Source: Terfezia claveryi
Taxonomy: Eukaryota; Ascomycota; Pezizomycetes; Pezizales; Pezizaceae
Length of the DNA: 23,783 nucleotides
Assembly (NCBI GenBank): GCA_015179025.1
Contig: WHUX01000478.1
Coordinates: forward strand, 1-23,783
Direction: 5' to 3'
Below are positions 1 through 8,760 of this stretch, one piece after another (position 1 is the first letter of the stretch; each line of letters begins with the position of its first letter). The notes below the pieces were generated by a model that was not told the DNA's origin, made no database searches, and was given only the letters and a program-made list of their open reading frames with translations. The position numbers were made by a program, and so were the translations under genes.

Positions 1-1
1 T

Positions 2-72
2 ATGAGGACTGGTCCTCAAGCCCCATCTATTGTTATTAATAGCAATAATAATTCTGATTGCATAATCAATTA
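2..72 (+). pseudogene. C-terminal pol fragment of older gypsy element E0 (left part)
   Basis: This is an open frame starting MRTGPQAPSIVIN that runs into the E1 insertion point. If E1 and one copy of its 5-bp target duplication are removed, the frame passes one TAG and continues in phase at 6335 as VLVDKNLKGGGTVTE, then stop. That tail is read across a polypurine tract and into a new LTR beginning TGTCACGG, so the fragment is read as the extreme C-terminus of an older Ty3/gypsy polyprotein (E0). The TAG at the junction could be a decayed CAG. No catalytic motif is present in the window, so the family is inferred from the PPT/LTR arrangement alone. Confidence 0.5.
68..72. repeat. Target-site duplication AATTA, left copy (E1)
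   Basis: AATTA directly precedes the TG of the E1 5' LTR and is repeated directly after the CA of the 3' LTR at 6330-6334. A 5-bp duplication is the usual size for Ty3/gypsy integrases. Confidence 0.9.
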
Positions 73-96
73 TGTAACAACCATGTATTCAGTTGT

Positions 97-168
97 CATC
101 ACCTGCGATCGCAGGTGATGGGTCATTGCCATTGTTGTCTTTGTCATTACCTGCGATCATAGGTGATG
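97..168. repeat. Palindromic minisatellite in E1 5' LTR U3 (2 units)
   Basis: Position 97-120 is a perfect 24-bp palindrome whose core is CCTGCGATCGCAGG. A second copy begins 48 bp later at 145-168 with two CpG-type changes in its right arm. The 24-bp spacer between the palindromes is also repeated. The same unit occurs twice in the 3' LTR and four times in the E3 LTR. Confidence 0.9.
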
Positions 169-246
169 GGTTATTGTGTAATCGTTACCTTGCTTGGCTC
201 CCGAAATAGGGAAGCTTATTTCCCCCATTGCACTAACCGAGTTATG

Positions 247-254
247 TATATATA
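247..254 (+). promoter_or_regulatory. TATA box of E1 5' LTR
   Basis: TATATATA lies 29 bp upstream of a conserved hairpin. The same 8-mer occupies the same relative position in all LTRs of E1, E2 and E3, and probably sets the start of the retroelement transcript (U3/R boundary). Confidence 0.65.
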
Positions 255-275
255 GAGCCTGTCCCTCGTACTGTC

Positions 276-293
276 GTTGGATCCCCATCCAAC
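276..293 (+). promoter_or_regulatory. R-region hairpin of E1 5' LTR (candidate self-primer arm)
   Basis: GTTGGAT-CCCC-ATCCAAC is a 7-bp stem with a 4-nt loop, conserved in E1, E2 and E3. Its 3' arm is complementary to the block immediately downstream of the LTR (595-605), as expected for a Tf1-like self-primer. Confidence 0.6.
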
Positions 294-594
294 ATCTTGT
301 ATACCAAATACAGGACCTTGTCTCCCCACGAAGGTGTACCTTCCTTGAACACCCCCTCGTCTTGCCTTGTCCCGTGAATAGCTCTGCAGCACAGCTGCCC
401 CCCTCCGACACACGTGGCAACTGCATCCGCGTGTCTCGTGCTCCTTGCTCTCTGCCCCTCTTGCCTCTTGCCCTTGCCCCCATCCCAGCCTTCCCCTAGT
501 CACACATGTAGCATTCCTATATGTATCTCGCCCTAGCCTCTGCCTTCTTCCCGGCGTACCCCTTGGTCGCCTTGTTCCTAGAGCCCACGTTACA

Positions 595-605
595 TACGTT
601 GGATC
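595..605 (+). promoter_or_regulatory. Primer-binding site of E1 (probably self-primed)
   Basis: TACGTTGGATC abuts the LTR end. The same 11 nt follow the E2 5' LTR after one extra base, while sequence further downstream diverges. The core ACGTTGGAT is complementary to the R-hairpin arm ATCCAACGT (ATCCAACAT in the E1 5' LTR). A tRNA primer is unlikely because conservation extends upstream of the TGG that would pair with CCA. Confidence 0.55.
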
Positions 606-628
606 ACCCTGATCAACCGGTACGCTCA

Positions 629-1874
629 ATGGCTGCCCAAGACACCACTCCCGCGCTCGGAGCCAGATTTCGAGCCTGGTAAGCTCTACCCATTCCCATG
701 AACCAGGCCGATTTCGGCAGCTATCGTCAGACCATTATCGATATATACCTGGCGGCGGATGCTTTAGGCCAATGACTGGAATCAGCCATACATGAAGGAC
801 AACAAAAACAGACCAGGGCCAATGACGAAGTCACAATACTCACCGAAGACCTCCTCTTATACCAGGCTGACCTCGCCTTCTGCCAAAACAACCTCGTGAC
901 TGCCCAGAACGACTTAGTTAATGAAAGAAGAACCATTCAGACCCTGAATAGGGCCCTGGACACGATTAGATTCCAAACAGCCCCAGCACCCCAGCATCCT
1001 AGACACCCAAAACCCAAGATCTCCCTACTCCACCAAAGTTTAATGGCGACAGGACTCGCCTGAAAGCCTGGAAAAATTCCATCAAAATCAAACTAACTGG
1101 GGATGCTGTAAAATTCCCTACCGTTCAGCACCGATTAGCTTATGTATACGGCCTATTGGAGGGCAGAGCTTTGGACCAGGTCCAACCCTATGTGCTCGAT
1201 GACTGCTTCAACCTCCCTGATATTGCTGCTCTCCTCATAATCCTCGACCGTGCCTTCGGAGACCCAGACCTCATGGGTACGGCAACTCGCGCTCTCCGAG
1301 CACTAAAACAGAAGGGCCATGACCTCTCAACATACGTGGCAGAATTCTCAAGGTTGGCAGCAGAGGTGGAGTGGAACGATCGGGTGAAGCTGGAACAGTT
1401 TGAGGAAGGCCTTAATATTGAGCTCAAACAGGCCCTCCTCCAATCTCCAGATGTTAAAACCCTGGATGAATTCATTGATTAAGCATCCAAGATGGAGCAA
1501 AAGATGGCTAGGTTGAGAGTCCAGGTCAGCGCCCCCAGTACCTATTGGCCTCCTGTTAAAACCTAGTACCCTCAGCAACAAACTCGACCCCAGAACCTAG
1601 CCCTCAGACCCAAGCTATAGCCAATAAGCCAGCCCACCCATCTCTGGTGGCGGGCGGCACCACCCCCATGGATTTATCATCAGGAAGGCCCCGCCTGACA
1701 TAAGAAGAGAGGGAACGTCGCCGCAACAATAGGTTGTGCATTGCCTATGGGAAAGGGGACCACTTCATCGCGGCATGTCCCCTCCGCAAAAACCGCTCGA
1801 TGGCCGCCTACGCCATATCCGAATCACAGATTGAAGAGGTTGAAGAGTCAGGAAAAGGAGAGTCCCTTGCCTAG
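629..1874 (+). pseudogene. gag: E1 gag (capsid and zinc knuckle), decayed
   Basis: This is the structural protein that forms the retroelement particle and binds its RNA. The start ATG at 629 opens MAAQDTTPALGARFRAW and then a stop. A predicted helical or coiled-coil stretch is encoded around 730-960. The best-preserved capsid part is about 1021-1482 (PPKFNGDRTRLKAWKNSI, then DRAFGDP and TRALRALKQ), matching Retrotrans_gag-type Gag. It ends at a premature TAA at 1480. The nucleocapsid zinc knuckle at 1737-1778 reads CIAYGKGDHFIAAC, so the second Cys of CX2CX4HX4C has become Tyr (TGT to TAT). E2 keeps the Cys. The TAG at 1872 is also present at the equivalent site in E2 and is probably the authentic gag stop. 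Several further stops make this non-functional. Confidence 0.85.
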
Positions 1875-1942
1875 TTACTGACTCTAGCAAGGGACCTACT
1901 CCAGGTCATTTATCTTTGTCTGTGTTTTCCTTGCCTACATCT

Positions 1943-4080
<2,138 letters not shown>

Positions 4081-4118
4081 GAAACCTGAAAATCTCGACC
4101 TGCGGCAATAGCCTTGCT

Positions 4119-4190
4119 TGGCTGATGCTGATGCTGATGCTGATGCTGATGGGCTGATGCTGATGCTGAGGCTGATGCTAAAGCTGAAGC
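4119..4190 (+). repeat. Hexanucleotide (GCTGAT)n in E1 pol spacer
   Basis: A GCTGAT tandem repeat with a few interruptions, interrupted once by an extra G-rich trimer, encodes alternating Ala-Asp between RNase H and integrase. E2 has an expanded and diversified version at 12181-12294 encoding Ala-Glu/Ala-Asp, so the repeat is a hypervariable but in-frame-compatible linker. Confidence 0.85.
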
Positions 4191-4299
4191 GAACCTCGGA
4201 GCAGATCTCCTTCTGCGGATACGACAGGCATATGCGGAGGACGACCTGGTTAAGGATATAATCGCCGCAGTAGAGTCTGGACAGCGCCGTCAACCAAGA

Positions 4300-5680
4300 T
4301 TTCCCTAGCCGAGTGCACCACCCAGGACGGCCTCCTATACCACCTAGATCGGCTCTATATACCTGAAGGGGAGCTGCGATGCAGCTGATTAAGGAACACC
4401 ATGATACCCTGGCTGCAGGTCACCCTGGAGTGGCTAAGACGTTAGAACTACTAGTTAGACAATACACATGAATCGACCAGCGAAAGGAGGTAGAACAGTA
4501 TATAGGAACTGCTACATCTGCAAGCGTGCAAAACCCAATCGTCATGCCCCCTATGGAACCTTGAAGCCCTGGAGATCCCGGATCGGCCCTGGCAACACCT
4601 GACCATGGACTTTGTAACTGGGTTGCCGAAGGACTCAGGATTCAATGCCATCCTGATGGTGGTGGATCGGTTGATGAAGATGAGGCATGTTATACCTTGC
4701 CGGATACCTGCTCTGCTTCGGAGTTAGCCAACCTCTACTCAATAATGTATTCCAGTACCATGGCCTCCCTGAATCGATCGTGTCTGACCGTGGCCCTCAG
4801 TTTACCTCAGAATTCTGGCAAGCCTTCTGCGAACTTTAGGGATCAAAGTTCGTCTATCAACAGCTTACCACCCCCAGACGGACAGCCAATCGGAAAGGAT
4901 GAATGCGATTATGGAACAGTATCTGCGGGCCTTCGTCAGCTACCAGCAGAACAACTGGGTTTCATTGCTAGCAACCTGCGAATTTGCCGCCAACAACCAG
5001 TTCTCTGAGTCGCTGAAAACGTCCCCATTCCTGGCCAATTATGGCTGGCACCCTCGGTTCGTAGACTCCCTAGCACCTCTGCACAAGGCCAGGGAGAATG
5101 CCTCAGCTAAGGAGTTCACCACGCAGATTTCTGAACTCCACTCTACCTTGAAGACTGAGTTGGGTTATGCTCAGGTCAGGCAAGCAGAATATGCCAATGA
5201 GTCTAGGTTACCGGCCCCCAAATACCAACCAGGAGACAAGGTATGGCTCTCTAGCAGACACTTCCGGACAGAACGACCCTCTCGTAAGTTGGATCACAAG
5301 TTCCTAGGCCTCTATGAGGTATTAGCAGCTGTGGGCACTCATGCTTACCGGCTGAGATTTCCCAAGTATATCAAGCGCCATCCGGTCATTCATGTCTCGT
5401 AGATCGAGCCAGCCGCCGACGATCCCCTTCCCAGGCAAAAGCACCCCCCACCTCCTCCAGTGGTAATTGCAGGTGAAGAGGAGTGGGAGGTTGAGGAGGT
5501 ACTGGACTTCAGAAATGCTATGGGTGAGTTCAGTATAAGGTAAGTGGGTAGGGACGAGGAGACTACCTGGCAACCCGCAGAGGACTTGGAGAATGCGCAG
5601 GATTGGTTACCCTGTTCCACCAGCAATACCCAGGAAGCCTCGCCCAGTCGACTAGGTCGTGACTTTGCATCCTTGTTGTT
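4300..5680 (+). pseudogene. pol: E1 pol, C-terminal part: integrase and chromodomain (decayed)
   Basis: This is the integrase that would insert the cDNA, followed by a chromodomain that targets modified histones. The zinc-finger region (KEHHDTLAAGHPGVAKT-like, about 4390-4440) and the catalytic-core start (TMDFVTGLPKDSGFNAILMV, about 4603-4662) are visible with indels between them. The longest clean stretch is 4899-5402: MNAIMEQYLRAF through the C-terminal GPY/F-like region to VIHVS. It ends at a TAG that replaces the Glu codon found in E2 and E3. The chromodomain at about 5475-5640 (EEEWEVEEVLDF ... DEETTWQPAEDLENAQ) is frameshifted near 5520. Nothing here is functional. Confidence 0.87.
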
Positions 5681-5785
5681 TTTTCTGTTCTTGTTGTTGT
5701 TCAGAGTTGGGGGTCTTGTCCTTGCTCTTGTTGTTGTTGTTTTCTGTGTTGATTTTGCCGGTTATCGTGCCCAGGCCTCCTAGTC

Positions 5786-5813
5786 GCTGGAGCTCCAGCC
5801 TAAGGGGGGATAG
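5786..5813 (+). promoter_or_regulatory. E1 polypurine tract with upstream 14-bp palindrome
   Basis: TAAGGGGGGATAG (5801-5813) directly precedes the 3' LTR and is the plus-strand primer site. Just upstream, GCTGGAGCTCCAGC (5786-5799) is a perfect palindrome. It is identical in E3 and nearly so in E2, although the surrounding 3' untranslated sequence is more variable. Confidence 0.8.
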
Positions 5814-6329
5814 TGTAACAACCGTGTGTTTAGTTGTCATTACCTGCGATCGCAGGTGATGGGTCATTGCCATTGTTGTCTTTGTCATCACCTGCGATCG
5901 CAGGTGATGGGTTATTGTTTATCGTTACCTTGCTTGGCTTCGAGATAGGGAAGCTTATTTCCCCCATTGCCCTGACCGAGTTATGTATATATAGAGCCTG
6001 TCCCTCGTACTGTCGTTGGATCCCCATCTAATGTCTTGTATACCAAATACAGGACCTTGTCTCTCCGCGAAGGTGTACCTCCCTTGTACACCCCCTAGTC
6101 TTGCCTTGTCCGTGAATAGCTCTGCAGCACAGCTGCCCCCTCCGACAACGCGGCAACTGCCTCTGCGTGTCTCGTGCCCCTTGCCCTCTGCCCCTCTTGC
6201 CTCTTGCCCTTGCCCCCTGTCCCAGCCTTCCCTAGTCACACACGTAGCGTTCCTACGTGTGTCTCCCCTAGCCTCTGCCTTCTTCCCGGCATACCCCTTG
6301 GTCACCTTGTTTCTAGAGCCTACGTTACA
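5814..6329 (+). repeat. E1 3' LTR
   Basis: It starts TGTAACAACCGTG and ends CTACGTTACA. It contains two 48-bp-spaced copies of the palindrome (5838-5861 and 5886-5909, the latter a perfect 24-bp palindrome), TATATATA at 5986-5993, the R hairpin at 6015-6032, a hairpin at 6072-6092, and a perfect 10-bp stem with 5-nt loop in U5 at 6238-6262. It is better preserved than the 5' LTR. Confidence 0.93.
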
Positions 6330-6334
6330 AATTA
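6330..6334. repeat. Target-site duplication AATTA, right copy (E1)
   Basis: It is identical to 68-72 and directly follows the terminal CA of the E1 3' LTR. Confidence 0.9.
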
Positions 6335-6383
6335 GGTTCTTGTAGACAAGAACCTTAAGGGGGGAGGCACTGTCACGGAGTGA
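6335..6383 (+). pseudogene. Last codons of E0 pol, ending inside the E0 LTR
   Basis: This reads VLVDKNLKGGGTVTE and a TGA at 6383-6385, in phase with the frame at 2-72 once E1 is removed. The codons for LKGGG overlap the polypurine tract (6355-6370) and those for TVTE lie in the first bases of the LTR (from 6371). The first 20 bases include an 8-bp stem with 4-nt loop (6335-6354). Confidence 0.5.
6355..6370 (+). promoter_or_regulatory. Polypurine tract of E0
   Basis: TTAAGGGGGGAGGCAC lies directly before TGTCACGG, the typical layout of PPT plus 3' LTR in Ty3/gypsy elements. Confidence 0.6.
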
Positions 6384-6692
6384 CATCCAGCCCTACCAAA
6401 GGTACCTGGGCCCTTATAGAACGACTCTAGAATCTATATGAACTCTAGTTACACTCTTAGTAGTGTGGTGTAAACGTTTTCTAATACTTATCTATAAGAG
6501 TTAAGTATACAAAACGGGTATGAACCTCAGAGTAGTTTATAATGATCTTAGATGGTTAAGACCCTTATGGAACGTCCATAGACCCTTAAGGGAGCTACGG
6601 TTCAAGTTTTATAAGTATCTGATTAATGGTTCAATAGTTATACACATATCAATATGCTAGCTATATGCATATACATACTAGCTATTAGCTGT

Positions 6693-6742
6693 TACCCTGA
6701 AGTCTTGGCATTACCCTGAATTTCTGATTATTACCCTGAACT
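6693..6742 (+). repeat. Three TTACCCTGAA direct repeats, 20-bp spacing
   Basis: Three copies of TTACCCTGAA spaced 20 bp apart in the U3 of the putative E0 LTR look like clustered binding sites. Function is not known. Confidence 0.6.
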
Positions 6743-6791
6743 TAAGGAAAATAATTCGGTAAAAATAACTAAAAAAATGAAGGACCGAGGG

Positions 6792-6812
6792 CGCACTTTA
6801 GACCAAAGTGCG
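6792..6812. other. Perfect hairpin in E0 LTR
   Basis: CGCACTTT-AGACC-AAAGTGCG. A further GTGCGCCC occurs about 25 bp downstream. It may be a regulatory or RNA-level structure within the LTR. Confidence 0.5.
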
Positions 6813-7523
6813 TCCAGTGACACTATAAGAGAGTGCGCCCAAGACAAAGGCCAAAAGTAGGGCCAAAACATGAAGTTCTCCGAATTTAATGTTTCAAGGT
6901 TCTATCTAGGCCTACTCTTCGTCCTGATTCCATTTCTGCAATCCCTTTTATGAACGGAGTAAAACTCATGGAGATATAAGACTTTTAATATAGTCAAATA
7001 TTTATAAGGAGGTTTACATATTATTGTAATAACTCATTGAATAATTTGGGTATCGAGATGAACTAAGATTCTATAATCTTCTATACGTTGATACCTTTCC
7101 AATGGTAATCTACTTGTGACCCACGGTTTCTATTTATAGAGTTATGTGAGCTGAAAATTATTTTCAATAGACACTAAACACTATTAAGTGAATATTGCTG
7201 AAAACATAATTAGATGCCATCGAATATTGTCGGATGGTAATTCGATAGTATCAAGGATTAGTAATATATCTGAGATTGAATTTAGTTTTCTCGGCTAAGT
7301 ATTTTTTAATGGGATAAGCGAGCTATAAGCGAAGTATATATAACATGTAGGCATGGAAATAATCTCTATGTTCGGTTAGTAATCTGTGACAACAAGTGCA
7401 GATAGCAACTGCATTAATAAAGGTGTAGATGGACATAATACTTAGGAAGAAATTTCAAGGTGACAGGTAGGCCCACATTTATAAAATATTTTTATCATAA
7501 GAATATCTACAAATACCGTAGGA

Positions 7524-7531
7524 TATAAATA
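7524..7531 (+). promoter_or_regulatory. TATA box in putative E0 LTR
   Basis: TATAAATA in the right fifth of the LTR, in the expected orientation for an E0 promoter. Confidence 0.4.
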
Positions 7532-7900
7532 GTGCAAGTAGTTCCAGTTGAATTTATTCTACTACCAGTGAGTATTCGAAAGCAAGAGCACCTTGAGTAT
7601 ACGAAGCCTACAAAGTTCTAAGTCTTAAGTTAACTTTATGTTTAAGCGACATAGGATTTATTTTATGTTGTAAAATAAGATTTGTCGTAAGAACTATCGT
7701 TGGACTAAACTTTACTACTATAGGATTAATATTCTATATTACAGAATAGATATCATTGCAGCTGGAAATTGCGGCCATCCTAATAGTTGTAAGAGTACTA
7801 TCAGTAAATAGGGCCCCCATGACATTAATGCAGTAAATAGACTCACAATTGGACTCATCACCTACAGTTTGAATGCTACCTCAATGTAAAGAACAGCATC

Positions 7901-8047
7901 TTCACACAGTTTGACAGACAACTCGAAACAATTATAGAGATTGATGATAGTAACCAAGCTATTGCTGGTATTCTTTCTCAATATTATATTGTTAATAGAG
8001 GAAAGCAGCTTCATCTTATTAATACTATACAAAAACCCTCTCTGTAG
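7901..8047 (+). pseudogene. RNase H domain relic of another gypsy-type element
   Basis: The plus strand reads FTQFDRQLETIIEIDDSNQA followed by IAGILSQYYIVNRGKQLH and a TAG. The IEIDDSNQAIAGILSQY segment matches the start of a Ty3/gypsy RNase H domain (consensus around ETDASDQA.AGILSQ), with the first catalytic Asp in the IDD. It is not similar in detail to E1, E2 or E4, so it is a trace of a further, older element. No flanking LTR or RT is recognisable. The 100-150 bases on each side hold nothing I can identify. Confidence 0.6.
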
Positions 8048-8159
8048 CTCAATACAACTGCATCAGGAAAGAATCTAGTTTGTCATTTGTGTCTTTGGTA
8101 CCACGGTGCCTCAATTGATAAACTGACAATCTGGAAAGCTATGGTCTCAATTCTTGGCT

Positions 8160-8495
8160 CCAGGTGCCATTATTCAGACCCTTGATATCCAGACACCTAC
8201 TCTGTCTCTCAATACTAGCCGTATACATCTAGTGCCTCCGGATGGTATCATCTAGACCTATGGCATCCTGACGCTATCATTCAGACATATGACATTCAGA
8301 TACCATACTATTGGACCCATGGCATCTGGACGCATTCCTGTTGTATTATATTGTCCTAGCGTAATGCTGTTGGATCCCTGGTGTCCCAGCGCCATAGCAT
8401 TGGATTCTATCATCCCAGTGCCCTGGTATTGAATCTCTGGCATCCTGGTACCATGCTGTTAGATTCCCTGACGTCCAGCACTATACATTTAGATT
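8160..8495. repeat. Degenerate 29-31-bp tandem repeat, about 11 units
   Basis: Units align roughly to CTGGYRCCATRCTRTTGGAT followed by a variable CCMTGGCATC. Examples start at about 8342 (CTAGCGTAATGCTGTTGGAT), 8373 (CCAGCGCCATAGCATTGGAT), 8402 (CCAGTGCCCTGGTATTGAAT) and 8432 (CTGGTACCATGCTGTTAGAT). Most units end in GTC or ATC. The 30-bp period equals 10 codons, and the minus strand stays open for about 60 codons across it, so it may be a decayed coding repeat. Mutation is heavy and the edges are fuzzy. Confidence 0.65.
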
Positions 8496-8760
8496 AGAAT
8501 CCAGTTCTGGATTCTTGGAGTTCTAAATAATCTTTCACTTTCTCTGTTTATGAATAGTATTCCATATTCTGGCCACCCGCAGTTCCAGGCTCTTTCACAT
8601 TATATTCCAGATCCACTTCTCACAATGTATATTCAAATTCATTCCGGCCCCCACTTTCTGTATGTTTCCAATCTCCTATTGTCTCTATGCTGCCCCCTGA
8701 TTGATTCTCTTGTATTAATCTAACATCCCAATACCAATATCCCATCATTCTCTCCATTGA

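Larger units (their letters stand above)
73..594 (+). repeat. E1 5' LTR
   Basis: It starts TGTAACAACC and ends CACGTTACA, and pairs with 5814-6329. U3 carries two copies of a 48-bp-period palindromic repeat (97-120 perfect, 145-168 decayed). TATATATA lies at 247-254, the R hairpin at 276-293, a second hairpin at 333-353, and a pyrimidine-rich U5 follows. Open frames crossing it on either strand are LTR shadows. Confidence 0.93.
6371..7824 (+). repeat. Putative long 3' LTR of element E0
   Basis: It begins TGTCACGGAGTGACA after a polypurine tract. The proposed end at 7820-7824 (TGACA) is the inverted repeat of the first five bases. TATAAATA at 7524-7531 is a plausible promoter about 300 bp from the right end. 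U3 contains three TTACCCTGAA copies at 20-bp spacing (about 6693-6742) and an 8-bp stem CGCACTTT/AAAGTGCG with 5-nt loop at 6792-6812. No second LTR copy is in the window, so the right boundary is uncertain. No coding region is seen within it. Confidence 0.5.

Noticed and set aside
599..612. tRNA-type primer-binding site starting TGGATC
   Set aside because: Only six bases are shared between E1 and E2 from the TGG onward, while five conserved bases lie upstream of it. Self-priming fits better.
157..629. Open frames of 100-137 codons on both strands in the LTRs (also near 5955-6386, 10024-10474 and 15718-16225)
   Set aside because: They lie entirely in LTR sequence, differ between LTR copies, and follow pyrimidine-rich low-complexity sequence. 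There is no homology or conservation of frame.
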